This document shows, one piece after another, positions 1 through 6,855 of a stretch of DNA of 34,610 nt (its first letter is position 1; each line of letters starts with the position of its first letter). Both the position numbers and the translations under genes were made by a program. The stretch comes from a virus. Location: positions 1 to 34,610 of IMG/VR virus record IMGVR_UViG_3300025425_000075; one strand, 5' to 3'. Under the pieces are notes generated by a model. It was not told the origin of the DNA and searched no databases. It was given only the letters and a program-made list of their open reading frames with translations.

Positions 1-23
1 AAATAACGGATCTTATTTCGATG

Positions 24-512
24 TTACCTGTCATTTAAGACAGCGTTCAGCCCATTATACAAGCGGACGAATTTTGTCCGTTGTTCCTGTTCAGTTATTA
101 AGTGAGCGTATCTGTGAGCAACTACTTTGCGTTTGTTATCCCAAACAATACGAGCCTTATCCACGTCAGGCACAAAAAAAGTATTTGGGTGTTTTCGCCA
201 TTGTGTTAATTCGCCCTTTTGTACTAATTCCAATATCTCGGCAGGTATTATTTTATTTGTTTGCTCAACATCCACAATCTTACCTTCTTCTCTTTCAATA
301 GCATCTTTAGTTTTCTGAATGCTATCTTTCAAGTTTCGCAAAGATTCATTTTGTCTATCCCATTTATTTAATGTTGTTTGTCCATTCCTTTTGTCGTTTA
401 AAGGCTGTCCGTTTGCTTGCTTAACCGTATCAATATGGTTTTGTAGTTTATCGTCAAATTTTTGCTCTTTTTTAATCAAAGAGTTTTTTAATATTTCAAG
501 TCGTTTGCTCAT
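24..512 (-). CDS. Coiled-coil protein of unknown function (terminal gene, copy 1)
   Basis: 162 aa, not recognised as a named family. Residues 1 to about 85 are very rich in Lys, Glu, Asn and Gln and look like an alpha-helical coiled coil. Residues 95-162 form a compact domain with aromatic and basic residues (QWRKHPNTFF, AHRYAHLI). The last third is repeated at the right end of the window (34378-34610). The two copies differ at 14 bases over 106 bp yet at only two amino acids (NAVLNDR versus NSVLNGR), which indicates selection on the protein. The stop codon lies in a GGTAAC sequence, as in the other copy, where it forms the outer box of an attC-like hairpin. The function is unknown; cassette cargo is an inference. 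Confidence 0.75.
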   Translation of the reverse strand: MSKRLEILKNSLIKKEQKFDDKLQNHIDTVKQANGQPLNDKRNGQTTLNKWDRQNESLRNLKDSIQKTKDAIEREEGKIVDVEQTNKIIPAEILELVQKGELTQWRKHPNTFFVPDVDKARIVWDNKRKVVAHRYAHLITEQEQRTKFVRLYNGLNAVLNDR

Positions 513-535
513 AGTTTCGTGATAAAAACGGCAGG

Positions 536-658
536 TAACACAGTATAAAATTAATACGGGTTTAGTGCCAAATTTCAGCGAATTACCTTTTAATAATTTT
601 CGAGCAGTACGGATGGTTTTCGCTTTTTATTCCCGTACTAATCTTATACAAAACGTTA
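536..658. repeat. attC-like long hairpin, site C
   Basis: Outer boxes TAAC (536-539) and GTTA (655-658) are complementary. They are followed by unequal unpaired spacers (540-543, 4 nt; 649-654, 6 nt) and then a 17-nt inner arm (544-560, TATAAAATTAATACGGG) pairing with 632-648. In the minus strand the arm has 15 Watson-Crick and 2 G-T pairs. The 71-nt loop contains a further stem (AGCGAA...TTCGCT). It lies between the genes at 24-512 and 656-898, and the stop codon of the latter is inside the GTTA box. The layout (R box, unpaired spacer, L box, variable loop) and size fit integron attC sites, but the R boxes do not match the RYYYAAC/GTTRRRY consensus exactly. Confidence 0.5.
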
Positions 659-898
659 TATGTAATGGTTAAAAACATCCTCTTCTATTTCAACACCTCT
701 TACTTTTTCACCGCAGACAGGACAGTTATTAACTCTTATTTTATTTTCAGGAAAACAAGGCATTAATAAAAGTTTATTACCGTTTTCGTCAAGTCTGCTA
801 AACCATTGGTAATTTTTAAATGTCTGCTCAAAATAACCACAACATATAACACTTGGTATAGTGCATGGCTTAGTTTCAGTTTCTTTATTAGTGTTCAT
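656..898 (-). CDS. Small zinc-ribbon protein
   Basis: 80 aa. CPVC (C59, C62) together with upstream cysteines (C12, C19, C20) suggests a small zinc ribbon. The C-terminal part (RVNNCPVCG) resembles short zinc-ribbon proteins common in phages, sometimes loosely compared with the restriction-alleviation protein Lar; I cannot show that function. It starts 71 bp after the primase-helicase stop and ends inside hairpin site C, so it may be cassette cargo rather than part of the replication operon. Confidence 0.7.
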   Translation of the reverse strand: MNTNKETETKPCTIPSVICCGYFEQTFKNYQWFSRLDENGNKLLLMPCFPENKIRVNNCPVCGEKVRGVEIEEDVFNHYI

Positions 899-969
899 CT
901 TTATTTAAGTTTTTGTCTGTTTAGTTAATTAGTGGTCTTTAAGTCGCCACGACACCATACAAGATGCCG

Positions 970-2766
970 TTAAAAAGGGCAATCATCTTCTTTATCTAAG
1001 AAGTTTGTATTTGCTTCAATCGGTTTATCTAATTCCATCACGTAGTCTATTGGTTCTTTTTCACCTCCTTTGGTGAAATCCCTATCGCATTTAGGATAGC
1101 CACACATATTATATCTAGCTGAATCAATATCATATTCAAATCTATACTGTTCTCCTATCTTACCCTGATAACTGAATTTAGTTTTACAGTTTATAAAGTC
1201 AGTGCCTGCTGAAGTGTTCTCACTTTCAAAGGTTCGGTGGATCGTAAACCCGTTGTGCGTTTGGTTTCTGAAATCAGCAGAACCACTAACATCGTAAAGG
1301 GTTGGCGCTTCATAAGTACCGTCTTCTTTCTTTCTCATTTTAGTTGGGTGGGCTACTAAAAATATTTGTACATTATTTTGCTGGCAGAACGCTGTTATCC
1401 TAGTTATAACCCTGTCAATCCCTTCCTTTCCAGACATTCCTTTAGGCATTAAGACTTTGTTCCAAGCATCAATCATAAATATGTCTATGCCGAAACTAAA
1501 TATCTGTTCTTGGAATTTATCGAGTAACCAATCCCAATCAACAGAATCACCTGAAACACCTGACGTTTGATAAATTCTCTTATCAGCCCATTTAACGAAC
1601 CTGTTTAGTTCAATTGGTGTTATCCTATGGTTTGAATCCTTTCGTTCAAAGAATGGCTTCCCTATAGACTTCTGAGCCATGTTAGACAAGTGACTCTCTA
1701 ACGGGTTGTGTTCTGGACTAAATATTGAAAGTTTTAAATCCATTTCGTCTATGAGGTTTAGAAGATACCACTCAGCAAATGTAGACTTTCCATGTGAAGG
1801 TATTCCAGTTATGACTGTTAATTGTCCTTGCATGGTGCTAAATATCTCGTGTAACCGCCCGAAACACTTCTTTCTAGGTACTATGGTTTTAGGTAAACCC
1901 TGTTCGTATAGATCAATTAGCTTGCTTTCTAAATCGTTTGCCGTGAATGTTCCACTAACAGGAAATTTAGTTTCACTTGCTAAACTTGTTTTTAGATTTC
2001 CGTTAATCAAATCTTCGTTAGCATCTTTACCTTTCCATTTTACGAATGAGCATCTGTATTTACCTAATCGGTGGGCTATCTTCTCCATAATCTTTTGACC
2101 TTTCTCATCACTATCTGTAGCTATTACAAAGGTTTTAACCTCCGTTAGATACTGCTGTGAGTTAATCCAATAATCGTCATTATCATTAGCTCCTGCTGGT
2201 AGGCTTACGCAGTTATTAAATCCAGCTTCTGACATTGCTAGAACGTCAAACTCACCTTCTACGATGTATATTTTATCGTGTCCTGTTATGCTGTTAATGT
2301 TGTACAGGATAGGCTTTCCGTTCTTTTGTTGCGTGAAGTTCTTTTGCGAATCTCTGTATTTCTTATTCACTAGAATATCCTTCTCAAAGTAATTAAACAC
2401 CATGCAATTCCTTTCCTTTTGCACTTGTGGAATGTAATTCGTCTCCTCTGTGATACCATGTTTTAAAAGTGTTTGTTTGCTTATGGCTCTAGCTTCGCAG
2501 TACTTAACCAAAGCATCTGTAAAGATTGAGTATTGTTTCCATTCCTGAGTTGGTAGGCTATACGTTTTTTTAACCTCAAGCTGATTTGACTCTTTAAATC
2601 CTGTGGCTTCGCAGTGATGGCAATAAGCCGATCCAATATCAAAGTTAACCGCTAGACATAAATCTTTTTTATTCTTTCTTTCGTGGCTACAGCTTGGGCA
2701 GGTTGTTCTCTTTTGCCCTACTTGCGAACCTTTCACTTTTATATCTTCCCAGTTTAAATTTTTCAT
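970..2766 (-). CDS. Bifunctional primase-helicase (T7 gp4-like)
   Basis: 598 aa. An N-terminal zinc finger has CPSC (C23, C26) and CHHC (49-52). A TOPRIM domain has IYIVEGEFD (E170) and ATDSDEKG (D218-D220). A RecA/DnaB-type helicase has Walker A GIPSHGKST (321-329), Walker B IDIFMIDAWN (427-436) and motif H3-like FLVAHPTK (469-476). This is the domain order of T7 gp4, which primes the lagging strand and unwinds DNA at the fork. It overlaps the preceding initiator/loader gene by 4 bp (ATGA), so the two are translationally coupled. No phage DNA polymerase is visible, so host polymerase is probably recruited (inference). Confidence 0.93.
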   Translation of the reverse strand: MKNLNWEDIKVKGSQVGQKRTTCPSCSHERKNKKDLCLAVNFDIGSAYCHHCEATGFKESNQLEVKKTYSLPTQEWKQYSIFTDALVKYCEARAISKQTLLKHGITEETNYIPQVQKERNCMVFNYFEKDILVNKKYRDSQKNFTQQKNGKPILYNINSITGHDKIYIVEGEFDVLAMSEAGFNNCVSLPAGANDNDDYWINSQQYLTEVKTFVIATDSDEKGQKIMEKIAHRLGKYRCSFVKWKGKDANEDLINGNLKTSLASETKFPVSGTFTANDLESKLIDLYEQGLPKTIVPRKKCFGRLHEIFSTMQGQLTVITGIPSHGKSTFAEWYLLNLIDEMDLKLSIFSPEHNPLESHLSNMAQKSIGKPFFERKDSNHRITPIELNRFVKWADKRIYQTSGVSGDSVDWDWLLDKFQEQIFSFGIDIFMIDAWNKVLMPKGMSGKEGIDRVITRITAFCQQNNVQIFLVAHPTKMRKKEDGTYEAPTLYDVSGSADFRNQTHNGFTIHRTFESENTSAGTDFINCKTKFSYQGKIGEQYRFEYDIDSARYNMCGYPKCDRDFTKGGEKEPIDYVMELDKPIEANTNFLDKEDDCPF

Positions 2767-3428
2767 AGTGATATTCCTGACGGTGTATTGCCTTTGTTCT
2801 GATTAACTGCTTTGTTTTTGTTGTCGTAATTTCCTTCTATTATTTTCAGAAAATTTGTAGGATTCATAACCCAGTCAAAACTACATTTAAAATTTGATTT
2901 TCTGCCTTGTAAAAATTCAGAATCTTTTACTTTCTTAAAAGCATTAGTTAGCTCCTCTCTTCCATGTTCTTTTATTCTTGCTCTAACGTGTGTTTTCCTT
3001 CCTTCATTTATTGATTTAATCACAGGCAAACTCCAATCATAATTATTCCACTCTTTCAAAATTGATTTAAAATTAACCGCCTCTCTATTAGATTGTTCTT
3101 TCTCTTTCTCTTCTTCTTCTTCTTTCTCTTCCTTGGGGTCACTATTCGTTTTGCCCTTGGGAGGGGTCGGTGGGGTGTCTTGCGTTTTGCCTTGTAGGTC
3201 TGTTTTAAATACTCTTAACCAACCCTTTACAGAACTGTCTATAGCATTTATTTGACTTTCATAAGCAAGGTCTACAGGAAATTTCAACTCTTCTGGGTCT
3301 TCATTTAGAAATTGCTTATTAATTATTGACATCAAAAAAGATAATTTATCTTCATCAGTTTGCAATTTATTCACAACGTCAAAGTAACTTCTAAGGAAAT
3401 TAAATGCCTTTCGTTTTGTGTGTTTCAT
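2763..3428 (-). CDS. Replication initiator / helicase-loader-like protein
   Basis: 221 aa. Residues 1-75 look like a helical N-terminal domain. A low-complexity linker (about 78-112) is rich in Pro, Lys and Glu, including an acidic run. The C-terminal domain (about 118-200) ends with SFDWVMNPTNFLKIIEGNY, a motif typical of the conserved C-terminal region of phage replication-initiation or loader proteins. It lies immediately upstream of the primase-helicase with a 4-bp overlap, fitting a helicase-loading role. The 5' leader contains an interleaved hairpin (3445-3524). The family assignment is from motif memory and position. Confidence 0.68.
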   Translation of the reverse strand: MKHTKRKAFNFLRSYFDVVNKLQTDEDKLSFLMSIINKQFLNEDPEELKFPVDLAYESQINAIDSSVKGWLRVFKTDLQGKTQDTPPTPPKGKTNSDPKEEKEEEEEKEKEQSNREAVNFKSILKEWNNYDWSLPVIKSINEGRKTHVRARIKEHGREELTNAFKKVKDSEFLQGRKSNFKCSFDWVMNPTNFLKIIEGNYDNKNKAVNQNKGNTPSGISL

Positions 3429-3444
3429 TTTATTGAAATATAAA

Positions 3445-3524
3445 AGCCCCAGCTAAAACAAAAGTGCCTGAGAATACTTCGGTGATAGTGGGGCTAGATA
3501 TAAAATTCTTTGAGTTTCTCAGGC
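3445..3524 (-). promoter_or_regulatory. Interleaved inverted repeats (possible pseudoknot or attenuator) in leader
   Basis: Two perfect inverted repeats interlock. AGCCCCA (3445-3451) pairs with TGGGGCT (3489-3495), and GCCTGAGAA (3466-3474) pairs with TTCTCAGGC (3516-3524). The order a-b-a'-b' allows a pseudoknot or two mutually exclusive helices. On the minus-strand transcript the last arm is followed by TTTTATATTT, so the first helix could act as a weak terminator and the second as its competitor. It sits in the 127-bp gap between the DnaA-like and initiator genes. No known riboswitch class was recognised. Confidence 0.5.
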
Positions 3525-3555
3525 TCTTGAAGTACAAAGATAGTTCTTTTTACCC

Positions 3556-4140
3556 TTAGTTGTACAATCTATTTATTTTATAATACATTTCTTCCTCAGT
3601 ACCTCTAGTAGTACGGTCTTTGATTATGTTATACAAAGGAAATAAATTATCTTGAGTGTACTTGTTTTCTTTAATTGTAACTAGAAACCCTTTGATATGC
3701 TGAGCTTGTTCTTGGTTTACGTTTGAAAGCCTGTTTAATTCTTTTCTTTGCTTTTCAATTTCAACCCTTAGAAGTTTATTCTCTATTGTTGTTTTATCTG
3801 AATTGTTTTTTAATATATCACCGTCTAACTTAGCATCATAATCTAAAGAGTGCCAGTTGTCAAATGCTTCCTTACAAACTAAGTACTGTTCCCTGAATAA
3901 AGTATATGACTTTAAGTACTCATCTATGTTTCTGAGGTAATGTAATACGGTGGCGTGATCCATATTAATAGATTTAGAGATAACACTACACCCGTAACCC
4001 TGTTTATGTAACATATATGAATAAATACGCTTTGCGTTTACTATATGCTTAAATCTTCTTTTATCGTTTACAGGATCTACACCCATTTTATCATATATAA
4101 TAGTAAGCATCCTGTTAAAATCTTTGTCTTTCTTAGTCAT
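3556..4140 (-). CDS. DnaA domain IV-like replication/DNA-binding protein
   Basis: 194 aa. Residues about 34-76 match the DnaA C-terminal (domain IV) helix-turn-helix: NAKRIYSYML, then MDHATVLHYLRNI, equivalent to the DnaA signature (DHTTV-type) helix that reads DnaA boxes. There is no AAA+ ATPase. The rest (about 110-194) is a charged helical region with coiled-coil character. Its place directly upstream of the initiator and primase-helicase suggests origin recognition. TAAGGGTAA motifs nearby (3550-3558, 5659-5667, 5692-5700) are candidate sites, but that link is inference. The leader is AAACAAATCAAAATG with no Shine-Dalgarno. Confidence 0.72.
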   Translation of the reverse strand: MTKKDKDFNRMLTIIYDKMGVDPVNDKRRFKHIVNAKRIYSYMLHKQGYGCSVISKSINMDHATVLHYLRNIDEYLKSYTLFREQYLVCKEAFDNWHSLDYDAKLDGDILKNNSDKTTIENKLLRVEIEKQRKELNRLSNVNQEQAQHIKGFLVTIKENKYTQDNLFPLYNIIKDRTTRGTEEEMYYKINRLYN

Positions 4141-4157
4141 TTTGATTTGTTTGATTG

Positions 4158-4364
4158 TTATATTAATTCGGTTGATATTGCACCCATATCTGTAGCCCTT
4201 ACAGCTATCAAATTACACATTTCTTTGGGAGCCTTGAATGTTAGTATTAGTTGACTTTTTTTGTACTTAATTACGTACTCTTTTACGATATATATTTCAT
4301 CCATTAAATACTTATCTCTTAATTTTAAAGTACTTAGGTCGAAAGTTATGATGTATTTCTTCAT
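4158..4364 (-). CDS. Small hypothetical protein
   Basis: 68 aa, unrecognised. It alternates basic/aromatic and hydrophobic residues (predicted beta-rich) and ends with RATDMGAISTELI. Its start codon overlaps the stop of the 59-aa gene upstream by one base (TAATG), indicating translational coupling. It belongs to the early replication operon. Confidence 0.6.
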   Translation of the reverse strand: MKKYIITFDLSTLKLRDKYLMDEIYIVKEYVIKYKKSQLILTFKAPKEMCNLIAVRATDMGAISTELI

Positions 4365-4543
4365 TATGCTAGTGATTTAGATATTTTAATTAGTTTGTAA
4401 AAGCTAACATTATGTTTTATAGATGCGCTCATTATTTTATCTGATTTAACTTCTATTTCTTCATGGTTCTTTGCTTTACCTCTGATCTCTGTCATAGCGT
4501 TTAGAACTCTTTTAGAGTAGGCTAGATTGGCTTGTGCTTTCAT
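4364..4543 (-). CDS. Small hypothetical protein, MKAQA family
   Basis: 59 aa read directly from the sequence: starts MKAQANLAYSKRVLNAMTEI and ends SFYKLIKISKSLA. It is basic, probably helical and unrecognised. It overlaps the upstream gene (stop at 4540) by 4 bp and the downstream gene by 1 bp, supporting a real gene. Its first 14 bases (ATGAAAGCACAAGC) are repeated exactly at the start of an 18-codon frame at 4815-4871, suggesting an old duplication. Confidence 0.55.
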   Translation of the reverse strand: MKAQANLAYSKRVLNAMTEIRGKAKNHEEIEVKSDKIMSASIKHNVSFYKLIKISKSLA

Positions 4544-4818
4544 TTTGATTCAATAGTATTATCCTTAGTTATATCGTATAAAGAAACATTATTAAAACAA
4601 TCATAAAAAAACCCTTCAGGAAGTTCCTCTAAAGGCTCAAGATTTACATTGATATTAATGGACTCACCTTTTTCTTGAAAATGCCAATCGCATATATTAA
4701 CGTCAATTACTTTACACCTGAAATCTTTATATCCATCTTGATTTTCATCTTGATTTTCATCTTCATTACATATAGTGTACATAACTGTTTTACCTATTAA
4801 ATCTGTTAAACTATTCAT
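4540..4818 (-). CDS. Acidic hypothetical protein with ENQD repeat
   Basis: 92 aa, strongly acidic and unrecognised. An in-frame tandem of a 12-bp unit (ATCTTGATTTTC on the plus strand, 4735-4758) encodes ENQDENQD near residue 20-30. A predicted beta-rich region follows. The start overlaps the stop of a possible 18-aa frame upstream (ATGA). Confidence 0.62.
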   Translation of the reverse strand: MNSLTDLIGKTVMYTICNEDENQDENQDGYKDFRCKVIDVNICDWHFQEKGESININVNLEPLEELPEGFFYDCFNNVSLYDITKDNTIESK

Positions 4819-4867
4819 TTTTTATAAAATTTATTAATTAATTTATACAATAATTCTGCTTGTGCTT

Positions 4868-5080
4868 TCATTTCTTTGTGCTTGCTTTAAATTCTAGTAT
4901 TTGATGCCATACCATAAGACCGACTAGAAGTAAACCGTATAAGGCTTTAGGAGTGTCTGTAAAGGCTTCGTGAATTACTACACCTGTCATTAGTACATAT
5001 ATGGCAAACCATCCTAATTGAAAGCTTGCTAACTGTCTAGGCTTCGTGTTATCGAATAACCATTTAAAAAATTCTGTCAT
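4868..5080 (-). CDS. Small membrane protein (two transmembrane segments; alternative holin candidate)
   Basis: 70 aa. Residues about 20-38 (LGWFAIYVLMTGVVI) and 45-62 (LYGLLLVGLMVWHQIL) are hydrophobic and likely membrane-spanning; the C-terminus is basic (KASTKK). Size and topology would suit a class II holin, but it is in the early replication operon, away from the amidase, so that role is doubtful. Confidence 0.62.
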   Translation of the reverse strand: MTEFFKWLFDNTKPRQLASFQLGWFAIYVLMTGVVIHEAFTDTPKALYGLLLVGLMVWHQILEFKASTKK

Positions 5081-5091
5081 AGTTCTTTGAT

Positions 5092-5196
5092 TTAAACAGC
5101 GGCAGCAACCGCTATTAATATTAATAATAATGTAAATGTAGCGGCTAGATTAAACCTTACATCTTCCTTGTTTGCTCTTTTTAAAAATTGTTTCAT
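5092..5196 (-). CDS. 34-aa single-TM peptide
   Basis: Short frame read from the sequence: MKQFLKRANKEDVRFNLAAT followed by a hydrophobic segment (FTLLLILIAVAAAV). It has the same AAAACAAATCAAAATG leader as neighbouring genes and fills the gap between 5080 and 5208. One transmembrane helix with a basic N-terminus is predicted. Function unknown. Confidence 0.45.
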   Translation of the reverse strand: MKQFLKRANKEDVRFNLAATFTLLLILIAVAAAV

Positions 5197-5207
5197 TTTG
5201 ATTTGTT

Positions 5208-5528
5208 TTAATTTTCGTTAATATGATTCTCAACTTCTTCATAATTAGACTCTGCTGATAAATGGTCACAGTAATATAAATCAGTGTTACCTACTTTTCC
5301 TTTAGCTGCATGATCGCTAAATCTAACGCAATAACCGCAATGAGGGTCATTATCTAAGTACAAAGAATATTCAACATAAACAGAGCTACTTACTTTTGAA
5401 AATTGAACATTATGTATTTGGTGACCATTTGAAATAATTAGTTTTGAAAAATCAACTAAACCATTATAAATATCGTTATGGTTTTCTTTTAATGATGGAA
5501 CTTGTACTGTTAATTCTGAAAGTGTCAT
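5208..5528 (-). CDS. Hypothetical protein, first gene of the replication operon
   Basis: 106 aa, unrecognised. A central predicted beta region (KVSSSVYVEYSLYLDNDPHCGYCVRFSDH) contains HCGYC; the C-terminus is acidic. The leader is AAACAAACACAAAACAAAATG, and a TATATTTG promoter box lies about 20 bp upstream (5549-5556), so this is the promoter-proximal gene of the 5.5-1.0 kb unit. Confidence 0.65.
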   Translation of the reverse strand: MTLSELTVQVPSLKENHNDIYNGLVDFSKLIISNGHQIHNVQFSKVSSSVYVEYSLYLDNDPHCGYCVRFSDHAAKGKVGNTDLYYCDHLSAESNYEEVENHINEN

Positions 5529-5548
5529 TTTGTTTTGTGTTTGTTTGA

Positions 5549-5575
5549 CAAATATACATTGTTATATAAAGCAAA
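5549..5575 (-). promoter_or_regulatory. Bacteroidetes-type promoter (P3)
   Basis: A minus-strand TATATTTG (5549-5556) matches the Bacteroidetes -7 consensus TAnnTTTG exactly. It is embedded in a 19-bp sequence (5550-5568) repeated identically at 31791-31809. A TTTG (5572-5575) lies upstream but only 15 bp away, shorter than the usual 19-21. It is just downstream of the terminator at 5602-5637 and starts the replication operon. Confidence 0.6.
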
Positions 5576-5601
5576 GGATGAAAAAAGTAATTTATTTTAA
5601 T

Positions 5602-5637
5602 AAAAAACCCCATTAGATGATTCTAACAGGGCTTTTG
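5602..5637 (-). terminator. Intrinsic terminator ending the structural/lysis operon
   Basis: On the minus strand: AAAAGCCC, TTAGA, a short loop, TCTAA, GGGG, then TTTTTT (5602-5607). The stem is CCC/GGG plus TTAGA/TCTAA with a small internal loop. Complementary A and T runs on both sides could make it bidirectional. It lies about 75 bp beyond the metallophosphoesterase stop and before promoter P3. Confidence 0.75.
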
Positions 5638-5656
5638 TTGTGTTCCGATGATACAA

Positions 5657-5700
5657 AGTAAGGGTAAATAATTCTTAATACTGTAACAGAGTAAGGGTAA
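5657..5700. repeat. Direct repeat AGTAAGGGTAA (x2)
   Basis: AGTAAGGGTAA occurs at 5657-5667 and 5690-5700, 33 bp apart, about three helical turns. The core TAAGGGTAA also occurs inverted at 3550-3558, at the end of the DnaA-like gene. These may be protein-binding sites near the replication operon; the binding partner is not known. Confidence 0.4.
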
Positions 5701-5712
5701 TTAAGGTTTGAT

Positions 5713-6855
5713 CTAAAAGTAATGCGTCAAGTGAGAAACTCTTCCGTGTTCTTTGCTATGAATAAAACCTTCTACTGCTACCATGTTTAAATAACTACTA
5801 TCTGAGTGCCATATATCGGCAGAACTTGGACTTCTCAAATATGTTATATTGCATCCGATATAATCTTTGCTCGATTGGTACTGCTTGACATCGGAATTAT
5901 GGATATGGTGCAAATATCCGTATCTAAACTTAGTATCTGCCCATAGTCTAGGTTCATTTTGAGCCATTACCAAAGGTAAATCTGCGGCTTTGCCTTTGTC
6001 CCCGTGTTCAAATTCCAACATATTACCGTAGTATTGGTAATACTTCCTGTAAGCTGGTGAAGTTTTGAATGTTATATTTTCAGATAGTCTAAAATGAGCC
6101 GCTACGGTTTCAGCTAGAAAGCAGCCACTCATGAAGTCATGGTTTGAAGGGCAGTGTATAGCATCTACATCAGCAACCGCCAAACAAAGCTCTATACATT
6201 CCACGTAACACTTTTTTGCAATTACGAAAGCTGTGAACCAATCTTTATCGGTGTCCTGATTAGTACCCTTTGTAGTTTGCTTCTGTAGATTGTCGGTGTT
6301 TAGAACGTCATTACCCATAACGAAAACAATCTTATCTATATTGTATCCACTCGCGGCTTGAAGTAGTCCCTTTGTACCCTCTATGGCTCTCTCAACTGCT
6401 ATCTCGCTATTGTAATCAGCTCCCGTTAGTTCAGCAGTGGCATATTTGTTAATGTGTAAATCTGCTATATCAATAACTAATAAGTGACCGTCCTTAGAAA
6501 TACCTCTTTCAATCTTTGGGTACTTTGGAGAATGCTTTTTAAAACTGTCTAATAAATCTTTTTTGAAATCGTCTTTACCTTCTTGTTTAAACTCAGGATT
6601 CTTAACGAGTATAGAATAACTTTTACTTGTTTTATCCCAGTAGTATGGAATGTTTGTAGGTATTGTCTGAGCTTGACTGGCTGCGTTCTCTAAACCTTTA
6701 CATGAACTCTTTTGATGCTTCGAACCGCTTTCTAGTTTTAAAGCGATTATTTTGTCTCTTGTTTTTTTGTCTAATCTATATTGACCGCCTTTGTTCGGTT
6801 CTAAACCTACCGCCCTTGCTTGCTCTTCAGTTGCTCTAATAGTTTTCTGACCCAT
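5713..6855 (-). CDS. Calcineurin-like metallophosphoesterase
   Basis: 380 aa. The two-metal phosphoesterase motifs are visible in order: DIADLH (129-134), GND (181-183), SNHD (237-240), EHGD (283-286) and HHIH (316-319). This pattern belongs to the calcineurin/Mre11 superfamily, which hydrolyses phosphodiesters or phosphomonoesters; the substrate here is unknown. Residues 1-60 look like a separate basic helical domain. It overlaps the spanin candidate by 49 bp and is last before the terminator. A DNA-processing role is likelier than lysis (inference). Confidence 0.8.
   Translation of the reverse strand: MGQKTIRATEEQARAVGLEPNKGGQYRLDKKTRDKIIALKLESGSKHQKSSCKGLENAASQAQTIPTNIPYYWDKTSKSYSILVKNPEFKQEGKDDFKKDLLDSFKKHSPKYPKIERGISKDGHLLVIDIADLHINKYATAELTGADYNSEIAVERAIEGTKGLLQAASGYNIDKIVFVMGNDVLNTDNLQKQTTKGTNQDTDKDWFTAFVIAKKCYVECIELCLAVADVDAIHCPSNHDFMSGCFLAETVAAHFRLSENITFKTSPAYRKYYQYYGNMLEFEHGDKGKAADLPLVMAQNEPRLWADTKFRYGYLHHIHNSDVKQYQSSKDYIGCNITYLRSPSSADIWHSDSSYLNMVAVEGFIHSKEHGRVSHLTHYF

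Noticed and set aside
24-256. Classical exact direct terminal repeat
   Set aside because: The repeat does not begin at base 1 and contains 14 mismatches before the 127 identical bases, so it is not a simple exact terminal repeat.
1706-2098. 130-codon plus-strand frame inside primase-helicase
   Set aside because: Antisense shadow of a gene with clear domain motifs; no start context, no recognisable protein.
3444-3497. Known riboswitch (TPP-like CTGAGA) in the initiator leader
   Set aside because: Only the short CTGAGA string fits; the other conserved TPP elements are absent.
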